Source of the DNA: an uncultured Lachnospiraceae bacterium
GTDB lineage: Bacteria > Bacillota > Clostridia > Lachnospirales > Lachnospiraceae
DNA length: 9,523 bases
Reading direction: 5' to 3'
Assembly: GCA_905236275.1 (NCBI GenBank)
Contig: CAJOPI010000155.1
Span: 1 to 9,523, forward strand
In this document: positions 1-6,910 of the stretch, piece by piece
Layout of the letters: every line of letters starts with the position of its first letter
Numbering within the stretch: the stretch's first letter is position 1
Made by a program: the position numbers and the translations under genes
Notes under the pieces: generated by a model
The model's input: only the letters and a program-made list of their open reading frames with translations
Told to the model about the DNA's origin: nothing
The model's database searches: none

Positions 1-1373
1 GCAAGACCGTTTGCTGCCGAATTTTCAGTAGCCTTTATCATATCGATAAGCTTATCCATATCCTCTTTTATACGCGAAAGATAATCCGCCGTCTCGATAT
101 CCTTAAGGTCGATCCCGTCAAGTGCTGCTCTTAGTGCGTCAACCTTTCCCCTGATCTCGCCTTCCGTTATGTCATCCTTTGACCTGTAATAACTTTTGTA
201 ACCGCTGACCGTTCCTCTTAAATCATCAACAGTTCCCCGTATGTCATCAATTTTCTCCTGAGTTTCATCATCGGCATTCTGAGCGATATCATTAAGCTCA
301 TCCATAAGGTCGTTCAGTTTGTTTATCTCGTCACTGCTTTTATCAAAAGAATCTTCCTTATAAATATTTTCCACATAGGGCTCGAACTGTCCGACTATTC
401 CGCCGACATTTTTCCTTCCGAATACATTTGCGCTGTTGCTGCAGCCATAAATTATTCCTCTTTCGTAGCCCACAATGCCGCCCGTATTATAGCCCAGATG
501 AAGCGCACCGGTTTCGCCGCTGTTCCGGCAGTTACGGATTATTCCTGATGAAGCACCCGCGATACCACCTGTATAATTAATCCTGTCATCATAAACCAGC
601 TTTTCTTTCAGGTTGTCATCAAAGATATCTATTTCATCAGGATTGAGTTTTTCAAGATTTTTGGTTCCCTCGTCGTCGCTCTCCTTATTCCTGAAAGGAG
701 CAAGATTAGCCTCATCCTGCTGGACATGGTTGACGGAAGCAGTATTTTCGGAATTGTCTATAACACCCTCGTTAAAGCCGACAAGCCCGCCGGTACGTCT
801 TTTGGCGAGAATTACAGCCCTGTTCTCGCATCCCGTAATCTGGCCGGACTCTTCATTGTGTCCTGCGATTCCGCCTGCCGACTCCTTTGCGAGAAGACTT
901 CCCTCGAAAACGCAGTTCTTTATGAAGCCGGAGTTTTCCCCGACTATTCCGCCTATATTTTTCGCGTTCCCCTCCGGCGCGAGCCTTCCTTTAAGAATTA
1001 AATTTTCAACCGTCCCGCTTTGGGATAGCTTTTTTATAAAGCCCGTTTCGGAGGCTGCTCCGTAAAATTCAAAGCCTGTAATCCTGTGCCCGTTTCCATC
1101 AAAATTTCCGGCTATTACAGCTATGGGACTGAAATCCTTTCCGGTAAGGTCTATGTCTGCGGTCAGAATAATATTTTTCCCTTTTGTATATTCATCCGAC
1201 ACAGCCAGTTTTGAAAAATCAGCCAGTTCTTCTGCTGTCCCGATTTCGATATCCGCTTTTCCGACAGCGTTTTCCGAAATTTCCGCTGCCTGAACCGTAA
1301 ATGCCGAGAACAGGATTGAAAGAGACAGACCCACACTGAAACAGGTCTTGTAATATTTATTAAAGATTATCAT
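1..1373 (-). CDS. Secreted GLUG-repeat protein with helical segment, partial (gene C, paralogue of gene A)
   Basis: An uninterrupted reading frame of 457 codons runs from an ATG at 1373-1371 off the left edge, so the C-terminus is missing. Residues 1-29 form a Sec signal peptide (NKYYK, then a hydrophobic core, cleavage probably after V-Q-A at 27-29). A typical GLUG-protein lead-in follows, with a DIDL motif at 73-76 and FDGNGH at 91-96. Six GG[IL][AV]G motifs lie near residues 141, 167, 195, 269, 298 and 324, expected to form a beta-solenoid. From about residue 340 the chain becomes acidic and helix-forming, with the motif SYYRSKDD at 394-401. The whole visible part is collinear with gene A at 3842-6781, which predicts a helical insert and a second GLUG block beyond the edge. 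The start overlaps the end of the MMPL gene by 14 bases and has GAGG at 1380-1383, six bases upstream. It is probably secreted or surface-located. Its molecular function is unknown; partnership with the transporter is inferred from the operon. Confidence 0.85.
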   Translation of the reverse strand, partial: MIIFNKYYKTCFSVGLSLSILFSAFTVQAAEISENAVGKADIEIGTAEELADFSKLAVSDEYTKGKNIILTADIDLTGKDFSPIAVIAGNFDGNGHRITGFEFYGAASETGFIKKLSQSGTVENLILKGRLAPEGNAKNIGGIVGENSGFIKNCVFEGSLLAKESAGGIAGHNEESGQITGCENRAVILAKRRTGGLVGFNEGVIDNSENTASVNHVQQDEANLAPFRNKESDDEGTKNLEKLNPDEIDIFDDNLKEKLVYDDRINYTGGIAGASSGIIRNCRNSGETGALHLGYNTGGIVGYERGIIYGCSNSANVFGRKNVGGIVGQFEPYVENIYKEDSFDKSSDEINKLNDLMDELNDIAQNADDETQEKIDDIRGTVDDLRGTVSGYKSYYRSKDDITEGEIRGKVDALRAALDGIDLKDIETADYLSRIKEDMDKLIDMIKATENSAANGL

Positions 1374-3840
1374 TTACTGCCTCACTCGCCTTACCCGACT
1401 CTAAAGTAAAATTCATATCTCCGTTGACAGTACCCACGATTTCAGCATCGATATATCCGGAAAAATAGCCTTTAATATGCCCGTCAACTACCATCGTGCT
1501 TCCTTTCTTTCTCATGCTTTCTCCGCTTTCAAGCTGACTCTTGATCGCAAATGCCGTCCTGTCAAAAATGCCGTCCGCGATAACGAGTATCTGCGGCAGA
1601 ATCAGCATTACAAGAATTATCGAGATAAACGTTCCCCTGCCCAGCGCAACTCCGATAGCCGCAATAACCGCATTACTCGTGCAGTATCCAACTGCAAAAC
1701 CGCAGGCCGTAAGGATGGTTCCGGAAGTTACGATAGTCGCAAAGGACTGGTTCAGACTCATAACAATTGCTTCTTTTTTAGTCGCACATTCCTTCCTCAG
1801 TATCATGTATCTGTTAGTTATAACTATCGCATAGTCAACCGTCGCGCCCATCTGTATCGAGCTTACGATAAGATAGCCTAAAAAATACATAGGAACCTTC
1901 GTAATATAGGGAATTGCAAAATTTATCCAGATACTTCCCTGTATCGTAAGGAGCAGAATGAGCGGCACGCTGCCCGACTGGAAGGTAAAAAGAAGTATGA
2001 CTCCGACGAAGAAAGCCGTCAGTGCGGAAATAAGTGTATTATCCTGACTGAAGGAAGCCGAAAGGTCCTGATTGCTCGTAGGATCACCCACAACATATAT
2101 CCTGTTTGTGTAATAGCCCTGTACCATTTCCCTGACTTCGTTTATATGCTCGAAGGTCTCTGTTCCTTCAACCTCACCCTTCATGGTAAAGATAAGTCTG
2201 GCATATTTTTCACTCTCCAGCTGTTCCCTCGCATCATCAACCTTTTCTTTGATATCATCGAGATCCTCAGACTGGTCTGCGCTTAGATTTATGGCATTTT
2301 TTTCCTTCTGCTCATAAATATAATCGATCATGTCAAGCACCGACACCCTGTACTCGTCAATTCCGTCGATAAACGCCCCGTAAGCTTCCTTCTCCTTAGC
2401 GTATGCCGCATAAAGAAGCTTCGTAAGTCCCGTATCGACATCGACCACTTCCGCAAGCTCCCTTGGGTTCAGCTCATCTGTCAGAACGTACTCGTTATTA
2501 TCCCCTACATCTACATTCGCAAGAGCCGTTACATCCCCGACGTAGTCTTTTGCCGTAAGATTTTCAATGATCGCCTTTTCCTTTTCGTAATCTCCCTTCG
2601 GCACGATTATCGCCATCTGGCTTCCGGTATCAAAGGTCTCGTCAATCCTGTTCTTTGCCCTGACATAGTCCGTCATTCTCGCGCATTTTGCCGAATATTT
2701 ATCAAAAATATAGGGGCAGAGGTTTGAAAAATAGATGGCAAATACAAGGGTTACGATAAATATGACCGGTATTACGAATCTTGTGCTGTAGATAAAGTTC
2801 CCCCAGTGATTTATCGTAGGAACGAAGCTCCTGTGTCTTGTCTTTTCTATAGCATTTTTGCACATCATGATGAGACAGGGCATAAAGAGGAATACTGTGA
2901 GCATCGAAAAAACTATGGACTTGCAAAGCACCAGTCCTAAGTCACGTCCTATCTGGAAATGCATGAACACAAGTGCCAGAAGTCCTGCCATCGTGGTAAG
3001 AGAGCTCGACGATATCTCGACTATCGCCTTTGATAGAGCCTGTATCATCGACTCTCTCGAATCCTGTCCCTTGCCCTTTTCCTCTAAGTATCTGTGGAAA
3101 AGAATTATGGCATAATCAATTGCCAGTCCCAGCTGCAAAACGATATCCACCGCATTTGATATAAAGGATATTGTACCGAAAACATAATTCGTACCCTTAT
3201 TCAATATCGCCGCCATTATGAAGGTAATGATAAATATCGGTATCTCCGCGTAGGTTTCAGAGGTAAAGAGAAGTACAAGAACTATAACCACCGAAACTAT
3301 CCCGAGTATAAATCTGATGTCTTTTTTAAGCTCTGCCGACTCATCAAGGTCAACCGTCGTATAGACATAACTGTCATAATCCTTTACATATTCCCTGACA
3401 TCTGCGATAGCCTGCTGGGTTATCTCCGCATCTTTCTCATCGTCAAACATTATCGTGATAAGGGCAGCGGAATCCTTATAATAATCCTCAAGCTCTTCCT
3501 CGTTGTAATCCTTATCCTCCGGGTCATAAAACTTTACGGTATCCACGCCGCCTATACCGGCTATCCCGTCGGCAACCATTTTCGCTCTGTCATAGGTTAT
3601 GTTGGCAAGCAGTATCTTTGCAGTTCCGAAGGTTTTGAATTCCTCATCCATCAGATCCACGCCGATTCTGGTCTCAGTAGTAGATGGCAGATACTTTGCC
3701 ACGTCATTTTCAACCTGCACCCTGCCCATGGATACAATACAGTAAATTGCCGTCACGATAAAAAGCAGGAAAAATCCCGGTCTTTTGTCAACAATTAACT
3801 CTGCGATCTTATACATTTTGTTGTCTTTATTTGAATCCAT
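1360..3840 (-). CDS. MMPL-family RND transporter with bactofilin-like C-terminal tail (gene B)
   Basis: This is an 826-residue polytopic membrane protein with the duplicated RND layout: one TM helix (about 22-38), an outside domain (40-172), five TM helices (about 175-327), then the same order again (TM about 355-372, outside domain 373-598, TM helices 600-755). Each half carries the MMPL Asp-Tyr pair used for proton coupling, at D242-Y243 (GLAIDYAIILFHRY) and D669-Y670 (GATVDYAIVITNRY). Pumps of this family export lipids, glycolipids or amphiphilic compounds; the substrate here cannot be deduced. The second outside domain has a helical, charged stretch at about 475-545. After the last TM helix the tail (783-810) shows bactofilin-like short beta repeats (VDGHIKGYFSGYIDAE, then GTVNGDM). 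The start lies one base after the stop of gene A with no good ribosome binding site close by, suggesting coupled translation. The end overlaps gene C. The gene is intact and of normal length for the family. Confidence 0.93.
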   Translation of the reverse strand: MDSNKDNKMYKIAELIVDKRPGFFLLFIVTAIYCIVSMGRVQVENDVAKYLPSTTETRIGVDLMDEEFKTFGTAKILLANITYDRAKMVADGIAGIGGVDTVKFYDPEDKDYNEEELEDYYKDSAALITIMFDDEKDAEITQQAIADVREYVKDYDSYVYTTVDLDESAELKKDIRFILGIVSVVIVLVLLFTSETYAEIPIFIITFIMAAILNKGTNYVFGTISFISNAVDIVLQLGLAIDYAIILFHRYLEEKGKGQDSRESMIQALSKAIVEISSSSLTTMAGLLALVFMHFQIGRDLGLVLCKSIVFSMLTVFLFMPCLIMMCKNAIEKTRHRSFVPTINHWGNFIYSTRFVIPVIFIVTLVFAIYFSNLCPYIFDKYSAKCARMTDYVRAKNRIDETFDTGSQMAIIVPKGDYEKEKAIIENLTAKDYVGDVTALANVDVGDNNEYVLTDELNPRELAEVVDVDTGLTKLLYAAYAKEKEAYGAFIDGIDEYRVSVLDMIDYIYEQKEKNAINLSADQSEDLDDIKEKVDDAREQLESEKYARLIFTMKGEVEGTETFEHINEVREMVQGYYTNRIYVVGDPTSNQDLSASFSQDNTLISALTAFFVGVILLFTFQSGSVPLILLLTIQGSIWINFAIPYITKVPMYFLGYLIVSSIQMGATVDYAIVITNRYMILRKECATKKEAIVMSLNQSFATIVTSGTILTACGFAVGYCTSNAVIAAIGVALGRGTFISIILVMLILPQILVIADGIFDRTAFAIKSQLESGESMRKKGSTMVVDGHIKGYFSGYIDAEIVGTVNGDMNFTLESGKASEAVNDNL
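1380..1383 (-). promoter_or_regulatory. Ribosome binding site of gene C
   Basis: GAGG (within GTGAGG) on the minus strand, six bases before the ATG at 1373. It lies inside the last codons of the MMPL gene and supports this start, which overlaps that gene. Confidence 0.6.
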
Positions 3841-3841
3841 C

Positions 3842-6781
3842 TTAAAAAATCCATTTCCTTCTGATTATATAAATCTCGCTTGCATCAGCTATATCCGCAA
3901 CCATGTAATTACCATCCCGTCGTGTTTCCTTCACTATTGCCCTTCCATTTTCCAAGACCGCAATAATATCCCGTTTGTCCTTATCAAGTATGCGTATAAG
4001 CCGGTCAGACGAAATAGTTCCGTAAGCCGAATTTACACTAAGCGATATCTTCGATACAAGTCTGTAATCTTCAAGACCTTCAGGAATTTCCGCATCCTCT
4101 TCCACCTTTACATTAAGGCTGGAATCAGGATAAAAAACTCCTTCGAGAAGATAATCCCTATAGCTCACGCTTGTCGAAATGCTGCTGATAAACGGTTCAT
4201 ACATTGCCTCAACAAGCATATTTTCCCTTATCCGGTCAAAATCAGTGCGCGACCAGAAAGCAAGCTGGTTTTCTTTTTTCGGAAGCTCCGGAATTTCCGA
4301 CTCATCAAGAGACGAATTATAGCTTGTTGTAAGCCTTTTTATTACAGTTCCTTCATATACAAAGGTAACTGTCAGCTTCTTAAAGTCCTCCGGCAGTTCA
4401 TTTTCGGAAACCATTTCCTCATAGCTTTTTTTCCTTGCTTCTTCATCATTTGAACTTCCGTTTATTCCGCTTCCGCTGTCGCTTACAAATTCATTTCCCG
4501 ATACGATTCCGTCCTTTTCCAGACTTCCCGCTATGGCTCCACTGTGTTCCCTGTCTTCCGGAACCTTAGAAATCGCCCTGTTATTTATAAGGTTCTTTCC
4601 CTTTCCTGCGATTCCTCCAATCTCAGCATCCGCGCTTACCGAGGTCACCGCATAACAGTTTCTTATGGTAAAGGAACTGCTGCCTGCTATTCCTCCGACG
4701 TAATCTCCCTCTTCCGAAAAAAGGTTCCCATAATTTCCGCATTCGATGACGGCTCCGCTTGAAGCCTTACCTACGATTCCGCCGCTATAATTCCTGCTTG
4801 CAATTATATCTGCATGATTTTCGGAATCTAAAATTGTCGCCTTCTCAATAGACTTATATTTAAGGCTCGGCGTACCCTCCGATACTATCTCACTCTCGGA
4901 ATCGGTCTCGTTCCAGTAATCAATGCTTCCGGCAATCCCTCCGGTATTTATATTTCCATAGACATTTGCCTTATTTGCACATTTATGGATAAGTCCGGAG
5001 GATACTGTTTCATCTGTGTCATCAGATAAGTCCTCAAAAATATCTTCTGTATCTTCTTTTTCCTTAAGCTCCTCTATTACTGCCTTCGCCTCGTCAAAGC
5101 TGTCCGTCACCGCATCATTCAGTTCCCTGTTTAGTTTGGATATCTCATCCGTCTTATTCCGCACAAGCTTATCGGAAGACTTAAGCCCCTCGTTCAGAAG
5201 GTCCATTTCCGAAGCAAGATTTTCAACTCTTTGATTTATATCATCACTCGTATTCCTCATATCGGCTTTATAGCTGTCTGCCGTACTTCTTCCAAAATCA
5301 TCAAGCTCGTTCAGTTCATCCCGAAGCTCTTCAAGGCTGTCTATAAGCTTTTTGCTTTTCTTCGAGAGCTTATTTCCGGCACCTTTGATTTCATTTATTC
5401 TCTTATCAAGAAGGCTTCCCAGCTTCTTTGCCCTCGATGCAAGATTAAGGAGATTTTCGGAAATATCAGGATAAGACCTGTTCCTTATCGCTTCAATAAA
5501 TGCCCTTATAAGATTTGCAATGCTCTGCGCCTCTTCCTTTGCGCTTTTTCCCTCATAGTCCGAAAAAGCAAGGGTAAAGTCCCCATCCATATCATCAGCA
5601 GTCGAGCGTATCTTATCAAGTCTGCCCTCCAGCTCTCCTTCAAGAATATCGTCCTTAGCCCTGTAATACGCCTTATTCTCGCTTATCCTGTATCGTAGGG
5701 AATCAACCTCAGCCCTTATGACATCTATATTCAGCTGAGTTTTGTCATCCTCCTTCTGCACAAGTCCGTTCATTTCATCAATAAGAGCATTCAGCTCATC
5801 CGCCTTCTCTTCCGCCGTATCGAAGGAATCCTCTTCATAAACATGTCTGCCATAGGGCTCAAAAAGTCCTGCAATGCCACCGGTATTCTTTCTGCCCGAC
5901 ACCTCTGCATAATTCGTGCAGCTTCCTATGTAGCCCTTGCTGTAGCCGGCAATTCCGCCGGTAAGATATCCCAAAGAATCATAGCCGACTTCCCCGTAAT
6001 TTTTTGAGTTCCCTATAATTCCCGTATTTACTCCGGCAATTCCGCCGGTCATCAGTACCCGAAAGTCCTTCTTTGAAAAATCAAGTCTGAACTCCTCAGC
6101 ATCGCTGCTTAAAAGCTCATGCGCCGATTCAGAGCTAACATTTATTTTCCCGTAATTTAGCGAGTCGGATATGGTTCCCTCACTGAAACCTGCAATCCCC
6201 CCCGTCCGCCTCTGTGAAAGGATGACCGCCCGATTCTTACAGTCTATGATATTTCCCGATGCTGTCAGATGACCGGCAATTCCGCCGCTCGTTCTGTAAG
6301 AAATAATCTTCCCCTCAAAGGACACAGAGCTTATCGTGCCGGAATTTTCACCGGCTATTCCGCCTATATTCTCGGTTTTCCTGCCTGCATAGATATCTGC
6401 CGAAACCGTAAGGTTCTTTACGATTCCGCTCTCTGTCACTTTTCTTATAAAACCGTTTTCCGACTTTTCGGCTTCTATCTTTATTCCTTTTATAATATGA
6501 CCGTTCCCGTCAAAAGAGCCTGCCATGAGGGATATCGGAAGATATTCTTTTCCTCTGAAATCAAGATCATTTGTAAGCACAAAGCTTTTTCCCCTGCTAT
6601 AGGCTTCATCGACGCTCTTTTTTGCAAATTCCATGAAATCCGCTTCGTCAGATATCCTTATCGTGCTGTCATCCGCCGGATTTTCAAGCGCAGAAACCTC
6701 TACCCTGCAATTAACCATCATAACCGCAAGGCAGAGTAATAATGCTGTTAATTTAATCCTTTCCTTAACTGATTTTCTCAT
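3842..6781 (-). CDS. Large secreted GLUG-repeat protein with ~275-residue helical insertion (gene A)
   Basis: This is a 979-residue exported protein and the first gene of the operon. Residues 1-31 form a signal peptide (MRKSVKERIK, hydrophobic 11-23, cleavage probably after V-S-A at 29-31). C25 follows M-V-N, a poor lipobox, so a lipoprotein is less likely. Next come DLDF (72-75) and FDGNGH (90-95), then six GGIAG motifs at about 140, 166, 194, 246, 275 and 301. A charged helical, coiled-coil-like region spans about 318-595. A second GLUG block has motifs near 614, 667, 696, 722 and 748. Residues 802-864 (VTFVYEGTVIKR to EAMYEPF) resemble the small beta-grasp repeat of internalin B and other surface proteins. 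A beta-rich end closes the protein at RRKWIF, with no LPXTG or C-terminal TM helix. GLUG solenoids are known from adhesins and secreted proteases; no catalytic site is seen here. Gene C is its paralogue. The exact role is unknown; being co-transcribed with an MMPL pump suggests a surface partner of it. Confidence 0.9.
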   Translation of the reverse strand: MRKSVKERIKLTALLLCLAVMMVNCRVEVSALENPADDSTIRISDEADFMEFAKKSVDEAYSRGKSFVLTNDLDFRGKEYLPISLMAGSFDGNGHIIKGIKIEAEKSENGFIRKVTESGIVKNLTVSADIYAGRKTENIGGIAGENSGTISSVSFEGKIISYRTSGGIAGHLTASGNIIDCKNRAVILSQRRTGGIAGFSEGTISDSLNYGKINVSSESAHELLSSDAEEFRLDFSKKDFRVLMTGGIAGVNTGIIGNSKNYGEVGYDSLGYLTGGIAGYSKGYIGSCTNYAEVSGRKNTGGIAGLFEPYGRHVYEEDSFDTAEEKADELNALIDEMNGLVQKEDDKTQLNIDVIRAEVDSLRYRISENKAYYRAKDDILEGELEGRLDKIRSTADDMDGDFTLAFSDYEGKSAKEEAQSIANLIRAFIEAIRNRSYPDISENLLNLASRAKKLGSLLDKRINEIKGAGNKLSKKSKKLIDSLEELRDELNELDDFGRSTADSYKADMRNTSDDINQRVENLASEMDLLNEGLKSSDKLVRNKTDEISKLNRELNDAVTDSFDEAKAVIEELKEKEDTEDIFEDLSDDTDETVSSGLIHKCANKANVYGNINTGGIAGSIDYWNETDSESEIVSEGTPSLKYKSIEKATILDSENHADIIASRNYSGGIVGKASSGAVIECGNYGNLFSEEGDYVGGIAGSSSFTIRNCYAVTSVSADAEIGGIAGKGKNLINNRAISKVPEDREHSGAIAGSLEKDGIVSGNEFVSDSGSGINGSSNDEEARKKSYEEMVSENELPEDFKKLTVTFVYEGTVIKRLTTSYNSSLDESEIPELPKKENQLAFWSRTDFDRIRENMLVEAMYEPFISSISTSVSYRDYLLEGVFYPDSSLNVKVEEDAEIPEGLEDYRLVSKISLSVNSAYGTISSDRLIRILDKDKRDIIAVLENGRAIVKETRRDGNYMVADIADASEIYIIRRKWIF
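4997..5830 (-). other. Helical insertion splitting the GLUG solenoid of gene A
   Basis: This segment encodes about residues 318-595 of gene A. It lacks GLUG motifs and is rich in Asp, Glu, Lys, Leu, Ile and Arg with few Gly or Pro. Leucine or isoleucine spacing is compatible with coiled coils (for example SLEELRDELNELDDF at 482-496 and ISKLNRELNDAV at 547-558). GLUG motifs flank it directly, so it appears to protrude from the solenoid as a helical hairpin or rod. Gene C has the same junction at residues 329-344. Confidence 0.7.
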
Positions 6782-6806
6782 ATTGTACTATTTTCTACAC
6801 AATGTC

Positions 6807-6834
6807 TATTTATAAACTTATATTCATTAATCAA
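6807..6834 (-). promoter_or_regulatory. Probable promoter of the exporter operon (genes A-B-C)
   Basis: On the minus strand, TTGATT (6834-6829) is a good -35 hexamer formed by one arm of the palindrome. A weak -10, TAAATA (6812-6807), follows after 16 bases; TATAAA (6814-6809) is better in sequence but its 14-base spacing is short. The ATG of gene A lies about 25 bases further on, with no clear Shine-Dalgarno sequence. Confidence 0.45.
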
Positions 6835-6847
6835 CATAATGTTGATT
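6829..6847. promoter_or_regulatory. Candidate TetR-type operator: perfect 19-bp palindrome
   Basis: AATCAACATAATGTTGATT consists of two exact 9-bp inverted arms around one central A. It lies in the divergent spacer between the TetR-type gene and the operon, and it contains the -35 hexamer of the regulator promoter. Size, symmetry and place are what is expected for a TetR-family dimer site. That the adjacent regulator binds it is inferred. Confidence 0.75.
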
Positions 6848-6870
6848 TTTTTCTTAATAAGCATTATAAT
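6842..6870 (+). promoter_or_regulatory. Promoter of the TetR-type regulator gene
   Basis: TTGATT (6842-6847), a 17-base spacer, then a perfect TATAAT (6865-6870) give a near-consensus sigma-A promoter. Transcription would begin near 6877, leaving a leader of about 34 bases. The -35 lies inside the palindrome, so bound repressor would block it. Confidence 0.8.
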
Positions 6871-6899
6871 CATATTTGTAAAGAAAATCAATAGCAAAT

Positions 6900-6904
6900 G
6901 GAGA
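6900..6904 (+). promoter_or_regulatory. Ribosome binding site fixing the regulator start
   Basis: GGAGA sits six bases before the ATG at 6911. The in-frame upstream ATG at 6839 lies inside the palindrome and before the -10 element, has no such site, and would add 24 hydrophobic residues foreign to TetR proteins. The start at 6911 is therefore preferred. Confidence 0.8.
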
Positions 6905-6910
6905 CAGTTT

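Noticed and set aside
613..1065. Plus-strand open frame of 150 codons
   Set aside because: It lies antisense to gene C, which has a signal peptide, repeats and a ribosome binding site. Its translation has no recognisable domain and it has no promoter context.
3785..4453. Plus-strand open frame of 222 codons
   Set aside because: It is antisense across the junction of genes A and B. Its composition is typical of a reverse-complement shadow and no family pattern is seen.
6706..6717. C25 of gene A as a lipoprotein lipidation site
   Set aside because: The preceding residues M-V-N do not fit a lipobox (Asn before Cys), whereas a signal peptidase I site V-S-A follows six residues later.
6269..6739. 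Plus-strand open frame of 156 codons
   Set aside because: It is antisense to the N-terminal GLUG block of gene A. The apparent Tyr/Arg-rich repeats are the complement of GLUG codons.
1..6781. Nucleotide repeats in the GLUG regions as a CRISPR array or phase-variable repeat
   Set aside because: The repeats are protein-level motifs at uneven spacing with varied codons. No identical DNA repeats with regular spacers and no homopolymer or short tandem tracts are seen.
6839..6910. Upstream in-frame ATG extending the TetR protein by 24 residues
   Set aside because: It lies inside the palindrome and upstream of the -10 element, lacks a ribosome binding site, and would add a hydrophobic leader not expected in this family.
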